A DNA stretch of 64,000 nucleotides from Myceligenerans salitolerans. GTDB taxonomy: Bacteria > Actinomycetota > Actinomycetes > Actinomycetales > Cellulomonadaceae. The stretch spans positions 124,001 through 188,000 of the forward strand of contig NZ_JAFMPK010000009.1 of assembly GCF_017349295.1 (NCBI RefSeq). Direction: 5' to 3'. Position 1 is the first letter of the stretch, and the number at the start of each line of letters is the position of its first letter. The position numbers and the translations under genes are program-made. Positions 15,927 through 25,532 of the stretch are shown piece after piece. Below the pieces are notes generated by a model that ran no database searches, was not told where the DNA came from, and saw nothing but the letters and a program-made list of their open reading frames with translations.

Positions 15927-16960
15927 GCCGCACCTCCTGTCAGGGCGCCTTCGGTGTCGCGGCGCAGCAGGTAGCGCTGGTACACCAGCGCGACCGCGAG
16001 CGAGATGAGGAAGATGACCACGGCGACGGCGCTGCCGTAGCCGTAGGCGCCGGAGATGCGGCCGTTGGCGACCATGTAGGTCGCCATCGTCGAGGTCCCG
16101 GCGGTGTCGGCCACGTACTGGCCCCAGATGACGTACACGAGGTCGAACACCTGCAGCGAGCCGATGATCGACAGGAAGGCCCAGATCCGGATGGTCGGGC
16201 CGAGCAGCGGCAGCGTGATGTACCACTGCGTCTTCCAGTACGACGCGCCGTCGATCGCCGCCGCCTCCCGCAGCTCGTCGGGCACCCCCTGCAGGCCCGC
16301 GAGCATGAGGATGACCGCGAAACCGATGTACTTCCAGACCAGGATGAGCATGAGCGACCAGATCGCGACGTCGGGGTCGGCGAGCCAGTCCTGGCGCAGC
16401 GCGCCGAGCCCGGCCTGGTCCAGGACGTCGTTGACGGCGCCCGCGGTGTGCAGCATGAGGCTGAAGCCGATGGCGACGATGACCTCCGACAGCACGTACG
16501 GCACGAAGATCAGCACGCGGATGAGCGAGCGTCCGCGCATCCTCCGGTTCAGGAGCAGGGCGATACCGATGGCCACGGGCCCCTGCATCACCAGGGACAT
16601 CACGAGGATGAACGCGTTGTGCCACAGGGCTTCCAGGAACGCGGTGTCGGTGAGGATGAGCTGGTAGTTGCGCAGGCCGACGAACTCCGTCGGGGGGCCG
16701 TAGCCGCTCCAGCGGAAGAAGCCGTAGTACCCGGCCATGAGGACGGGCAGGATCACGAACGTGACGAAGACGGCGGTCCCGGGGCCGGCGAGCAGGAGGA
16801 TCTCCAGCCACCGCCGCCACGGGACCGGACGACGGCGGGCCGTCCGTGCGGCCGCCGCGCGAACCGGCCCGCGGGCCGGGGACGGTACCGGACCGGTGCC
16901 GTCCCCGGCCGCGGGCGGACCCGCCGGCACGTCGGATCTCACGTGCTCGGGCGTGCTCAT
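15923..16960 (-). CDS. ABC sugar transporter permease (MalF-type, CUT1)
   Basis: 345 residues. A 45-residue Pro/Arg-rich cytoplasmic N-terminus precedes six membrane segments; the EAA motif is ELREAAAIDGASYWKTQWYI. It is the first permease, 10 bases downstream of the solute-binding protein gene, and pairs with the MalG-type permease. The nucleotide-rich stretch coding for the N-terminus contains long GC palindromes but no frame break. Confidence 0.92.
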   Translation of the reverse strand: MSTPEHVRSDVPAGPPAAGDGTGPVPSPARGPVRAAAARTARRRPVPWRRWLEILLLAGPGTAVFVTFVILPVLMAGYYGFFRWSGYGPPTEFVGLRNYQLILTDTAFLEALWHNAFILVMSLVMQGPVAIGIALLLNRRMRGRSLIRVLIFVPYVLSEVIVAIGFSLMLHTAGAVNDVLDQAGLGALRQDWLADPDVAIWSLMLILVWKYIGFAVILMLAGLQGVPDELREAAAIDGASYWKTQWYITLPLLGPTIRIWAFLSIIGSLQVFDLVYVIWGQYVADTAGTSTMATYMVANGRISGAYGYGSAVAVVIFLISLAVALVYQRYLLRRDTEGALTGGAA

Positions 16961-16970
16961 GGAGGCCGCC

Positions 16971-18290
16971 TCAGCTCCGGGCGGCGGCGTCGGAGACGGC
17001 GGAGACGAACCCGGCGGGGTCCGTGCCTCCCGTGAGCAGCTCCACCACGGCCTGGTTGAGGGCCGTGCCGACCTGCTGGCCGTAGTTCGTGTCCAGGAAG
17101 TCCGACACGTAGCTGGCCTCGGCGAGGGCGTCGAGCATCTGCTCGTCGTACTCGTTGGTCACCACGTCCTTCGCGTCGTCGTGCAGCGGGATGGTGCCGA
17201 AGGCCTCGTAGAAGCCCTCCTGGTGCTTCTCGGAGTTCATGAGCGCGAGGAACTCGCCGCACAGCTCCTTGGGCGCGGACGCGGAGCAGGAGAACCCGCC
17301 CTGCCCGCCCATGACCGCCTCGGCGTCGCCCTCGCCGGACGGCACCTGCGGGAACGGGAACCAGCCCAGGTCCTCCAGCGGCTCCTGGTCGGGCGTGAGG
17401 TTCATGACCACGCCCGGCTGCCACGCTCCCATCAGTTCCATGGCCGCCTCGTGGTTGGCGAGCAGGCCGGCCGAGCTGCTGGCGCCCTGCTGGGCGGAGG
17501 TGGTCAGGAAGCCCTCGTTGAACGGCTCCAGCGCCGCCAGGTCGGTGACGTCCTGGGCCGCCCGCTCGTAGCACTCGTGGGAGAAGTCGAGGGACTCGTT
17601 CGTCGCCTCCAGCGTCTGCGCGGAGCACTCACGCAGGGCGAAGAAGTAGTACCAGTGCGCGGCGGGCCACGCGTCCTTGCCGCCCAGGGCGATCGGGGTG
17701 ATCCCGGCGTCCTGGAGCCTGCCGATCGCGTCCTCCAGGTCCTCGACCGTCTCGGGCAGCTCGGTGATCCCCGCCTCGGCGAACAGGTCCTTGCTGTACC
17801 AGATGCCGCCGGGCTGGATCAGCTGCGGAGCGGCCAGCAGCCGGCCGTCGATGCTGAGTGCCTCGAACGACGCCTCGCCGAGCTTCTCGCGCATCTCGGG
17901 GGCGTCCACGGCGGTGCCCGTGAGGTCGAGGAGCTGGCCCGCGGCGGCCATGTCCTTCATCTTCCCGCCGCCGCGCTGCAGGAAGACGTCGGGCGCGTCG
18001 CCCGAGTTCAGCGCGGTCTGGAGCTTTCCGTCGAGCTCCTCGTTCTGCACGTGCTGAGCCTCGACGGTGATGTTCTCGTGCTCCGCCTCGAACTGGGCGG
18101 CGACCTCCTCGAACCAGTCCTGGCCCGGGCCGGTCGTGTAGTTGGTCCAGACGGTCAGGGTGTACGGCTCACCCTCCTCGACCGTCGTGCCGTCGGGGGA
18201 CGTGCCCCCGGAGCAGGCGGACAGCGTAAGGGCTCCCGCCAGGGCGCAGGCGGAGGCGGCGTACGCCCCGCGGCGGTTTCTTCCGGTCAT
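16971..18290 (-). CDS. extracellular sugar-binding lipoprotein of ABC transporter
   Basis: 439 residues, solute-binding protein family 1. The signal peptide ends in the lipobox LTLSACSGG, so the mature protein is anchored to the outer face of the membrane and delivers sugar to the two permeases. The opening of the mature domain (PYTLTVWTNYTTGPG) and the aromatic-rich clefts are typical. Genes flanking it encode an arabinofuranosidase and a GH39 enzyme, so the cargo is probably arabino- or xylo-oligosaccharide. Confidence 0.92.
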   Translation of the reverse strand: MTGRNRRGAYAASACALAGALTLSACSGGTSPDGTTVEEGEPYTLTVWTNYTTGPGQDWFEEVAAQFEAEHENITVEAQHVQNEELDGKLQTALNSGDAPDVFLQRGGGKMKDMAAAGQLLDLTGTAVDAPEMREKLGEASFEALSIDGRLLAAPQLIQPGGIWYSKDLFAEAGITELPETVEDLEDAIGRLQDAGITPIALGGKDAWPAAHWYYFFALRECSAQTLEATNESLDFSHECYERAAQDVTDLAALEPFNEGFLTTSAQQGASSSAGLLANHEAAMELMGAWQPGVVMNLTPDQEPLEDLGWFPFPQVPSGEGDAEAVMGGQGGFSCSASAPKELCGEFLALMNSEKHQEGFYEAFGTIPLHDDAKDVVTNEYDEQMLDALAEASYVSDFLDTNYGQQVGTALNQAVVELLTGGTDPAGFVSAVSDAAARS

Positions 18291-18369
18291 CGTTGACGTT
18301 CTCCTTCGGTCGGCCGCGTTCCGGCGTCGGTGCCGGACTGCGGCGGGACGGGGCGCGCCCGTCGGTCTC

Positions 18370-18381
18370 GGGGGGGGGGGG
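18370..18381. repeat. run of 12 G
   Basis: A homopolymer of 12 guanines in the 156-base gap between the GH51 and binding-protein genes. It could vary in length by slippage, form a quadruplex, or be a sequencing artefact. Confidence 0.8.
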
Positions 18382-18446
18382 AGGCGAGGCGGGTGGAGGC
18401 ACCGGTTCCGTGCGCCGGCGGCCTCGGGATGCCTGCCTGCGGTGCG

Positions 18447-19967
18447 TTAGGTGAGCCGGAACTCGACGGTGGCGTAGGAGTGCGGCGGTAGCTGCACACG
18501 CAGGCCGCGGGGGTGCTCGTGGACGCCGTCGAACGTGCTGGGCGCGACGGCGGACGGGGCGTCGGGCGTGTTGTGCGACTGGAGCGCGGGCGCGGTGAGG
18601 ATCCGTGCGCGCCCGGGGCGCGCGGTGCGGCCCCGCAGGTCCAGCACCACCTCGCGGGGCTCGCTCGCGTCCAGGTTGCTCAGCGAGACGAGCGCGTCGT
18701 CGTCCCTGGTGGACGCCGTGACGGAGAGCAGGGGCAGGGTGCGACCGTCCGCCTCCCGCGTCGGGACGTCGCGCAGGTGGACGTCCAGCGACGCGGCGTC
18801 GTGGTGGCCGGTGTTCATCTCGAACACGTGGTAAGTGGGCGTGCGGACGAGCGCGCCGGAGTCCGGGTCGGTGAGGAGCATCGCCTGGAGCACGTTGACC
18901 GTCTGCGCGATGTTCGCCATGACGACGCGGTCGGCGTGCCGGTGGAACGCGTCGAGGTGGGTGCTCGCGACGAGGGCGTCGCGCAGGGTGTTCTGCTGGT
19001 ACAGGAACCCCGGGTTGGTTCCCGGCTCGACGTTCCACCAGGTGCCCCACTCGTCCACCACGAGGCCGACCTTGCGGTACGGGTCGTAGCGGTCCATGAC
19101 CGTGGCGTGCCGGGTGAGGAACTCCTCCATCCGCGAGGCGCGGGACAGCGCGACGTACCACTCGTCCTCGGTGAAGCGGGTCGCGTCGCCCTTGTCCGCC
19201 CAGGAGCCGGTCATCGTGTAGTAGTGCAGCGACAACGCCTGGAACGGGCCCGCCGGAGCCGCGGGGTCGGCGGCCAGGTCGTCGAACGACCGCATCATGG
19301 TCTCGGTCCAGTCGTACTGGTCGTCGTGAGGGCCTACGGCGATGCGGTAGACGGAGTTGTCGCCCTGGTCGCGCACGAACGTCGAGTAGTGGCGGGCCAG
19401 GGAGGCGTACTGCTCGGCCCGCATGTTGCCGCCGCAGCCCCAGGTCTCGTTGCCGATGCCCCAGAACGGCACGCGCCACGGCTCGTCCCGGCCGTTCGCC
19501 CGGCGCAGCGCCGCCATGGGGGAGTCGTCGGCCCGGGTGAGGTACTCGACCCACTCCGACATCTCCCGCACGGAGCCGGACCCGACGTTGCCCGACACGT
19601 AGGGTTCCGCGCCGAGCAGCTCGCACAGGTCGAGGAACTCGTGCGTGCCGAACGAGTTGTCCTCCACGACGTCGCCCCAGTGGCTGTTGACGATCCGCGG
19701 GCGCTGGTCCCGCGGCCCGACGCCGTCTCGCCAGTGGTACGTGTCGCCGAAGCAGCCGCCGGGCCAGCGCAGGTTGGGGATCCGCAGGGCGCGCAGCGCC
19801 TCCACGACGTCGCGCCGGATGCCCCGGACGTGCGGCACGTCCGCGTCCTCGCCCACCCAGAACCCGCCGTAGACGCAGCGGCCCAGGTGCTCGGCGAAGT
19901 GTCCGTACACGTGACGTGAGACGACCGGGCCCGGCAGGTCCAGGTCGATGATGGCTGTGGTGGTCAT
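18447..19967 (-). CDS. GH51 alpha-L-arabinofuranosidase
   Basis: 506 residues, intracellular. It removes alpha-L-arabinofuranosyl side groups from arabinoxylan or arabinan fragments. Signature sites are the acid/base Glu in WGIGNETWG and the nucleophile Glu in VVDEWGTWW; the N-terminal [18 protein letters not shown] and the C-terminal beta-sandwich are typical of the family. The ATG at 19967 has GGAAGG upstream. It is the first gene of the leftward sugar operon, behind the LacI operator. Confidence 0.93.
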   Translation of the reverse strand: MTTTAIIDLDLPGPVVSRHVYGHFAEHLGRCVYGGFWVGEDADVPHVRGIRRDVVEALRALRIPNLRWPGGCFGDTYHWRDGVGPRDQRPRIVNSHWGDVVEDNSFGTHEFLDLCELLGAEPYVSGNVGSGSVREMSEWVEYLTRADDSPMAALRRANGRDEPWRVPFWGIGNETWGCGGNMRAEQYASLARHYSTFVRDQGDNSVYRIAVGPHDDQYDWTETMMRSFDDLAADPAAPAGPFQALSLHYYTMTGSWADKGDATRFTEDEWYVALSRASRMEEFLTRHATVMDRYDPYRKVGLVVDEWGTWWNVEPGTNPGFLYQQNTLRDALVASTHLDAFHRHADRVVMANIAQTVNVLQAMLLTDPDSGALVRTPTYHVFEMNTGHHDAASLDVHLRDVPTREADGRTLPLLSVTASTRDDDALVSLSNLDASEPREVVLDLRGRTARPGRARILTAPALQSHNTPDAPSAVAPSTFDGVHEHPRGLRVQLPPHSYATVEFRLT

Positions 19968-20021
19968 GTCGCCTTCCGGTACGACGGCGTCGCTGCCGTC
20001 ATCGCGAACTACGGTGTACGC

Positions 20022-20041
20022 AAGATTTATCGTTAAATCTT
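20022..20041. promoter_or_regulatory. LacI-family operator
   Basis: AAGATTTATCGTTAAATCTT is an AT-rich dyad with 8-bp perfect arms and a central CG, the form bound by LacI-family repressors. It lies between the GH51 gene (start 19967) and the divergent LacI gene and stands out sharply from the GC-rich surroundings. Confidence 0.75.
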
Positions 20042-20178
20042 CGGCAGGAGTCGACCACCACCGGTGCGCCGCGTCAAGCAGCGGGCCTTAGATCGTCACC
20101 GTTTCGTGACCTGAGGTGGGGCGGGTGCGCGATGCGGTTGCCGGGCTGGCAGAGTGACCCGTCGTGGGGAGAAGACGA

Positions 20179-21210
20179 ATGGTCACGATGAGCGAGGTGG
20201 CGCGCGCGGCCGGGGTGTCGGTGATGACCGTGTCGAACGTGCTCAACGGGCGGTCCAACGTGGGTGCCGACACGCGGCTGCGGGTACTCGAGGTCGTCGA
20301 GGAGCTCGGGTACGAGATCAACCTGACCGCACGCCGGCTGAGGTCCGGCCGGACGGGCACGATCGGCCTCATCGTGCCCCAGTTCGACCTGCACTACTAC
20401 GGCGAGCTCGCGTCACGGATCTCGGAGGCCCTGGCGCCGGAGGGCATGCATCTGGTCGTCGAGCAGTCGGGTGCCAGCCGGGAACGGGAGCTGTCGGCGC
20501 TCTCGCTCGCCAGGCTCCAGCAGTACGACGGCGTGCTGCTGAGCGCCGTCGGGCTCGACATGGCCGATCTCGAGCGCATCCATCCCGACGTGCCGATCGT
20601 CCTCCTGGGCGAGCAGGCCGTACCCGATCGCTATCACCGCGTCCGGATGGGGAACGTCGTCGGCTCACGGCTCGCCACCGAGCACCTGATCCGCTGCGGA
20701 GCCCACCGGATCGCGGTGCTGGGCGGGAAGCTGTCCGCGCCGCACCCCGAGATGGCGACCTGTCGTGCGCAAGGCTGGTCCCAGGCGCTGGAGCAGGCCG
20801 GCCTCCCTCACGACCCGGGGCTCGTCATCCCGCTGACCACGTACTCGATCGCCGAGGCGCGCGCGGCGGTCGCCACGGCGATCGACGGCGGACTGGAGGT
20901 CGACGGCATGTTCGCCGTGACCGACGAGGTCGCGATCGGTGCCCTCGCGGGCCTGCACGACGCCGGGCTGCGGGTGCCGGACGACGTCCAGCTCGCCGGG
21001 TTCGACAACCTTGGCATCTCCGAGCACCTCGTGCCGGGCCTGACGACGATCGACCCCGGCCACCCCGTGATGGTGGCCGAGGCCCTGCGCCTGCTGCGGC
21101 GCCAGCTGGAGGACCGGGAGGCAGGGCCGGAGCACGTGGTCGGGGACGTGAGCCTGATCGTCCGTGGCACGACCCGTGCCCGCGATACCTCCTCGCCGGC
21201 GCCCGGCTGA
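20179..21210 (+). CDS. LacI-family transcriptional regulator
   Basis: 343 residues. The N-terminal helix-turn-helix (MSEVARAAGVSVMTVSNVLNG) and hinge helix precede a periplasmic-binding-protein-like sugar sensor domain (GTIGLIVPQFDLHYYG ... GFDNLGISEHLVPGLTTID). I prefer the ATG at 20179, which has GGGGAG 7 bases upstream, over the GTG at 20164. It is divergent from the GH51-transporter-GH39 operon and is expected to repress it until an arabino/xylo-sugar is bound. Confidence 0.9.
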   Translation: MVTMSEVARAAGVSVMTVSNVLNGRSNVGADTRLRVLEVVEELGYEINLTARRLRSGRTGTIGLIVPQFDLHYYGELASRISEALAPEGMHLVVEQSGASRERELSALSLARLQQYDGVLLSAVGLDMADLERIHPDVPIVLLGEQAVPDRYHRVRMGNVVGSRLATEHLIRCGAHRIAVLGGKLSAPHPEMATCRAQGWSQALEQAGLPHDPGLVIPLTTYSIAEARAAVATAIDGGLEVDGMFAVTDEVAIGALAGLHDAGLRVPDDVQLAGFDNLGISEHLVPGLTTIDPGHPVMVAEALRLLRRQLEDREAGPEHVVGDVSLIVRGTTRARDTSSPAPG

Positions 21211-21306
21211 CCACGCCCGGTCGGGGCGGCCCGGGCTGCCCGGAGCCGCCCGAGCTGCCCGGGGCCGCCCCGGGCGCGGTCGGCCCCGGCCCCGGGGGCG
21301 GCGTGC

Positions 21307-22746
21307 TCAGACGCGCGCCACCTGGTGCTCGGCGTCGTCGTCCGGGGCGCCCTCGCCCTTGACGACGCGCGACCAGTAGCCCTTGATCTCGCGGCGCAGG
21401 TCGCCGGAGAGCAGGTACAGGCACAGGATGTTCGGCACGGCCATGGCGAAGATGGCCGCGTCGGAGAAGCCGAGCACGGAGTCGCTCGCACCGAGCGCGC
21501 CCACCACGGTGAAGACGCAGAACAGCACCTTGTAGACGTTCTCCGCGTGGCGGTTGTCACCGAAGAGGTAGCCGGTGGCCTTCGCGCCGTAGTAGGACCA
21601 CGAGAGCATCGTCGAGAACGCGAAGAGGACCACGCAGATCGCGAGCACGTACGGGAACCAGGGCAGGACCGACTTGAAGGCCGCCGACGTGAGCGCGACG
21701 CCGTCGTCCCCGCCGGTGGTCCAGACGCCCGTGATGACGATGGTGAGCGCGGTCATCGTGCAGATCACGACGGTGTCGATGAACGGCTCGAGCAGGGCCA
21801 CGAAACCCTCGCTGGCAGGCTCGTCGGTCTTCACCGCGGAGTGCGCGATGGCGGCCGAGCCGATGCCGGCCTCGTTCGAGAACGCGGCGCGCTGGAAGCC
21901 CATGATGAGCACGCCGATGATGCCGCCCGTGATGCCGTCCGGGTCGAACGCGCCCCCGATGATCTGGCCGAACGCGGCCGGGACGGCGGTGAGGTTGCCG
22001 AGGATGACCACGAGGCAGGCGGCCAGGTACACGACGGCCATGGCCGGGACGACCTTGCTCGTGACGTTGGCGATCGACCGGATGCCCCCGATGATCACGA
22101 GGCCCACGAGGACCGCGAAGCCGAGTCCGACCCACAGGCCGAGGGTCTCGATGTCGCTGCCCGCGACGTTGGCGATCTGCGCGGCCGCCTGGTTCGACTG
22201 GAACATGTTGCCGCCGCCCAGGGAGCCGAGGATCGCGAAGACCGCGAAGAGGGCCGCGAGCACCTTGCCGAGACCGCCGAGGCGGATCGACGCCAGGCCG
22301 TCACGCATCACGTACATCGGGCCGCCCGAGACGGTGCCGTCGGCGTGCACGTGGCGGTACTTGGTGGAGAGCGTGCACTCGGCCATCTTGAGCGACATGC
22401 CCAGGAGGCCCGCGACGATCATCCAGAACGTCGCGCCGGGGCCGCCGATGGTGATGGCGATGGCGACGCCGGCGATGTTGCCGAGGCCCACGGTGCCCGA
22501 CAGCGCCGTGGCCAGCGCCTGGAAGTGCGACACCTCGCCGGGGTCGCGCTTGTCGTCGAACTTGCCGCGCACCAGGTCGATGGCGTGCTTGAAGCCCCAC
22601 AGGTTCGGGAACCCGAGCCACACGGTGAAGAACACGGCGGCGACGATCAGCCAGACCACCACCAGCCGGAGGTCGGTACCCGCCACCGGAACGGCGAAGA
22701 AGACGTACTCGGCGAACGTGTCGAGCACGAGATTGACGTTGTCCAT
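21307..22746 (-). CDS. AGCS-family alanine/glycine:cation symporter
   Basis: 479 residues, about 11 membrane segments. It imports alanine or glycine with Na+. Family signatures include GTVGLGNIAGVAIAITIGGPGA, the FSNEAGIGSAAIAHSA motif and GGPMYVMRDGL. The ATG at 22746 has GAGGGAG upstream; 29 extra codons before it are Arg/Pro-rich and probably untranslated. It stands alone, convergent with the LacI gene, and the tail (EGAPDDDAEHQVARV) is cytoplasmic. Confidence 0.92.
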   Translation of the reverse strand: MDNVNLVLDTFAEYVFFAVPVAGTDLRLVVVWLIVAAVFFTVWLGFPNLWGFKHAIDLVRGKFDDKRDPGEVSHFQALATALSGTVGLGNIAGVAIAITIGGPGATFWMIVAGLLGMSLKMAECTLSTKYRHVHADGTVSGGPMYVMRDGLASIRLGGLGKVLAALFAVFAILGSLGGGNMFQSNQAAAQIANVAGSDIETLGLWVGLGFAVLVGLVIIGGIRSIANVTSKVVPAMAVVYLAACLVVILGNLTAVPAAFGQIIGGAFDPDGITGGIIGVLIMGFQRAAFSNEAGIGSAAIAHSAVKTDEPASEGFVALLEPFIDTVVICTMTALTIVITGVWTTGGDDGVALTSAAFKSVLPWFPYVLAICVVLFAFSTMLSWSYYGAKATGYLFGDNRHAENVYKVLFCVFTVVGALGASDSVLGFSDAAIFAMAVPNILCLYLLSGDLRREIKGYWSRVVKGEGAPDDDAEHQVARV

Positions 22747-23304
22747 GAAGCTCCCTCTGACGTGGCCCGCACCTCGTGAGGGTCGTCGAGGAGTGGCCGG
22801 TGCGCTGCGCCGTTCTGACGCTTCCTGACGCACTGGGCAAGAGAACCTAAGGGGCCCATGCAGCGGAACTCAAACCACGCGGAGCGCCGCACCGGTCGGA
22901 CCGCGACAGCGGTCGCACCCGGATCCGCTCACCGGCGGGGGCGGGACGGCGACGGGACCGTCGGTGATGTGGTATAGATCACACTCCGGACACCTCGCGG
23001 CGAAAGGTGAAAAACGTTGTTCGCACGAAGGCCCGCGTGTCGCTGCGGTGGCGCCCTGCCGCGCCACCGCTCGGCGTGTCGCACGCCACGGGCGCGGCGT
23101 GTCCGCGCGCGCCACCGTGCGTGGCGGGTGAAGGTGTAGTGAACGTGAATACTCTCGGCTCGGGGCGTGTTGGCACGCTCGTGCCCGTCGGGGCAGGATC
23201 ATCGGGGCGCGCGGCCCGGCGACGATCATGTCCCGTGGCACCGGCCGGGTCCGCCGGACGGACGGCCATCGACTGCCCATCGACGACAAGGCGACGACGA
23301 GGAC
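22747..23304. other. intergenic region between AGCS symporter and murA
   Basis: 558 bases with no supported gene. On the minus strand TTGAGT (22868-22873) and TAGGTT (22844-22849), 18 bases apart, form a plausible promoter for the symporter. On the plus strand TTGGCA (23170-23175) and CAGGAT (23194-23199), also 18 apart, could drive murA. I looked for a glycine riboswitch ahead of the symporter and did not find its conserved core. Confidence 0.5.
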
Positions 23305-24621
23305 ATGAACGACCTTCTCTACGTGAACGGCGGGAACCCGCTGAACGGTTCCATCACGGTGCGCGGCGCCAAGAACTTCGTCTCGAAGTCCATGGTCGCC
23401 TCACTGCTGGGCGAGACCCCGAGCGTGCTGCGCAACGTGCCGCAGATCCGGGACGTCAAGGTGGTCTCCGGGCTCCTGGAGCTGCACGGCGTGGCCGTGA
23501 AGTACGACCCCGACGCGGGAATCCTCGATCTCGACCCCTCGAACGTCGAGTCCGCCCATGTCGCCGACATCGACGCGCACGCCGGCGCCAGCCGGATCCC
23601 GATCCTGTTCTGCGGACCGCTCCTGCACCGGCTCGGTGAGGCGTTCATCCCGGACCTGGGCGGTTGCCGGATCGGCGACCGGCCGATCGACTACCACCTC
23701 GACATCCTGCGCCAGTTCGGCGCCGTCGTCGACAAGCGACCCAACGGGATCCACCTGCGCGCGCCCCGCCGCCTGCAGGGCACCAAGATCTCGCTCCCGT
23801 ACCCCAGCGTCGGCGCCACGGAGCAGCTGCTGCTCACGGCGGTCCGCGCCGAGGGCGTCACCGAGCTGTCCGGCGCCGCGATCGAGCCCGAGATCATGGA
23901 CCTCATCGCCGTGCTGCAGAAGATGGGTGCCATCATCTCGGTCGACACCGACCGCGTGATCCGCATCGAGGGCGTCGACCGCCTCGAGGGCTACACCCAC
24001 ACGGCGCTGGCCGACCGGATCGAGGCGGCCTCGTGGGCCTCGGCCGCGCTCGCCACCGGCGGCGACATCACCGTCAAGGGCGCGACCCAGCCGGAGATGA
24101 TGACGTTCCTCAACACGTTCCGGAAGGTCGGCGGCCGGTTCGACGTCCAGGACGACGGCATCCGGTTCTGGCACCCGGGCGGAGACCTGAAGTCGATCGT
24201 GCTCGAGACCGACGTGCACCCCGGCTTCATGACCGACTGGCAGCAGCCCCTCGTCGTCGCCCTCACGCAGGCCAAGGGCCTGTCGATCGTGCACGAGACG
24301 GTCTACGAGAACCGTTTCGGCTTCACCGAGGCGGTGCGCAAGATGGGCGCCACCATCCAGGTCTACAAGGAGTGCCTGGGTGGCGGCGCGTGCCGGTTCG
24401 GCGCGCGGAACTTCCACCACTCCGCGGTGATCTCCGGCCCGACCCCGCTCGCCGCGGCCGACATCGAGGTGCCGGACCTGCGCGGCGGGTTCAGCCACCT
24501 CATCGCGGCGCTGGCCGCGAAGGGGCAGTCGACCGTCCGCGGCATCCGGCTCATCGACCGGGGCTACGAGAACTTCCAGGACAAGCTCGTCGCCCTCGGC
24601 GCGGACGTGTCCCGCGACTGA
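23305..24621 (+). CDS. murA: UDP-N-acetylglucosamine 1-carboxyvinyltransferase
   Basis: 438 residues. It transfers enolpyruvate from PEP to UDP-GlcNAc, the first committed step of peptidoglycan synthesis, in the cytoplasm. Visible sites are the Lys-Asn pair in RGAKNFVSKS and the active-site Cys in LGGCRIGDRPIDYH (the Cys that fosfomycin attacks). The EPSP-synthase-like double fold is complete. The start is the ATG at 23305 after a GACGAGGAC leader; the frame open to 23167 is not convincing. plsC and gpsA follow on the same strand. Confidence 0.92.
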   Translation: MNDLLYVNGGNPLNGSITVRGAKNFVSKSMVASLLGETPSVLRNVPQIRDVKVVSGLLELHGVAVKYDPDAGILDLDPSNVESAHVADIDAHAGASRIPILFCGPLLHRLGEAFIPDLGGCRIGDRPIDYHLDILRQFGAVVDKRPNGIHLRAPRRLQGTKISLPYPSVGATEQLLLTAVRAEGVTELSGAAIEPEIMDLIAVLQKMGAIISVDTDRVIRIEGVDRLEGYTHTALADRIEAASWASAALATGGDITVKGATQPEMMTFLNTFRKVGGRFDVQDDGIRFWHPGGDLKSIVLETDVHPGFMTDWQQPLVVALTQAKGLSIVHETVYENRFGFTEAVRKMGATIQVYKECLGGGACRFGARNFHHSAVISGPTPLAAADIEVPDLRGGFSHLIAALAAKGQSTVRGIRLIDRGYENFQDKLVALGADVSRD

Positions 24622-24641
24622 GCGACGCCGAAACCCGCACC

Positions 24642-24696
24642 GGCACCCGTCCCGCCGGGTCCCTGCCCCCTCGAGGCAGTGGGCCCGGCGGGTGCC
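24642..24696 (+). terminator. bulged hairpin terminator after murA
   Basis: CGCCGGG/CCCGGCG and GGCACC/GGTGCC arms plus an inner CTGCC/GGCAG pair form a long bulged stem. A second copy of GGCGGGTGCCGGGACC follows directly as a direct repeat. Confidence 0.5.
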
Positions 24697-24764
24697 GGGA
24701 CCGGGCGGGTGCCGGGACCAGGGGCACGGTCCTGCGCACGAGCCCTGGCAGGTATTGTTTCGCC

Positions 24765-25532
24765 GTGCCCAACGCCAGCCCTCCATCCCGTCCGCCGCAG
24801 ACCCGCGCGTACCGGTTCGTCGCCTTCTGCGTGCGACACCTCGGCTTCAGCCTGTGGAAGTACGACTGGCGAGGACAGGAGAACTTCCCGAAGAAGGGCG
24901 GGTTCATCGCGGCGGCCAACCACGTCACCGAGATCGACCCCCTGCCTCTGGCGCACTTCGTCTACGACAGCGGGTACGAGCCCCGCATCCTCGCCAAGAG
25001 GGCCCTGTTCGACTCACCGGTCGGGTTCGCGCTGAAGTGGACGAACATGATCCCGGTGGACCGCGGCACCAAGGCCTCCGCGCAGTCCCTCGCCGACGCC
25101 GGCAAGCTCCTGGGTGACGGCGCCGCCGTCGTCATCCTGCCCGAGGGCACCCTCACCCGGGACCCCGACCTGTGGCCCATGGTCGCCAAGACCGGCATGG
25201 CGCGCATGGCGCTCGCCTCGAGACTGCCCGTCGTCCCGATCGCCCAGTGGGGCGCCCACCGGACACTGCCCCGGTACGGCCGCGTCCCCAGCCCGTTCCC
25301 CCGGAAGAAGGTCGTCATCTCGGTCGGTGAACCCGTCGACCTCTCCGACCTGTACGACAAGCCGCTCGACAGCGCCGTCCTGGCGGAGGCGACGGAACGG
25401 GTCATGGACGCCATCACCGGCCAGCTCGCCGAGATCCGTGGCGAGGAGCCGCCGAAGCACCGTTTCGACCTGCGCAAGCACCCCGAGTACAACGCCAAGC
25501 GGACCGACTACCCGCCGGTGGAGCGCCCGTGA
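24765..25532 (+). CDS. plsC: 1-acyl-sn-glycerol-3-phosphate acyltransferase
   Basis: 255 residues. It acylates lysophosphatidic acid to phosphatidic acid at the membrane. The catalytic NHVTEID (H-x4-D) and the phosphate-binding PEGTLTRD motifs are present, with FIAAANH and VPIAQWG around them. The start is the GTG at 24765; TATTGT at 24753-24758, 6 bases upstream, suggests a leaderless mRNA. Its stop overlaps the gpsA start (GTGA), linking two steps of phospholipid synthesis. Confidence 0.92.
   Translation: MPNASPPSRPPQTRAYRFVAFCVRHLGFSLWKYDWRGQENFPKKGGFIAAANHVTEIDPLPLAHFVYDSGYEPRILAKRALFDSPVGFALKWTNMIPVDRGTKASAQSLADAGKLLGDGAAVVILPEGTLTRDPDLWPMVAKTGMARMALASRLPVVPIAQWGAHRTLPRYGRVPSPFPRKKVVISVGEPVDLSDLYDKPLDSAVLAEATERVMDAITGQLAEIRGEEPPKHRFDLRKHPEYNAKRTDYPPVERP

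Noticed and set aside
22747-22960. possible glycine riboswitch before the AGCS symporter
   Set aside because: The conserved glycine aptamer core and the tandem GGAGAG/GAAGGGGCA-like elements are absent.
22979-23269. short frames upstream of murA
   Set aside because: Arg/Pro/Ala-rich translations without motifs or ribosome sites; the region looks like a promoter and leader.
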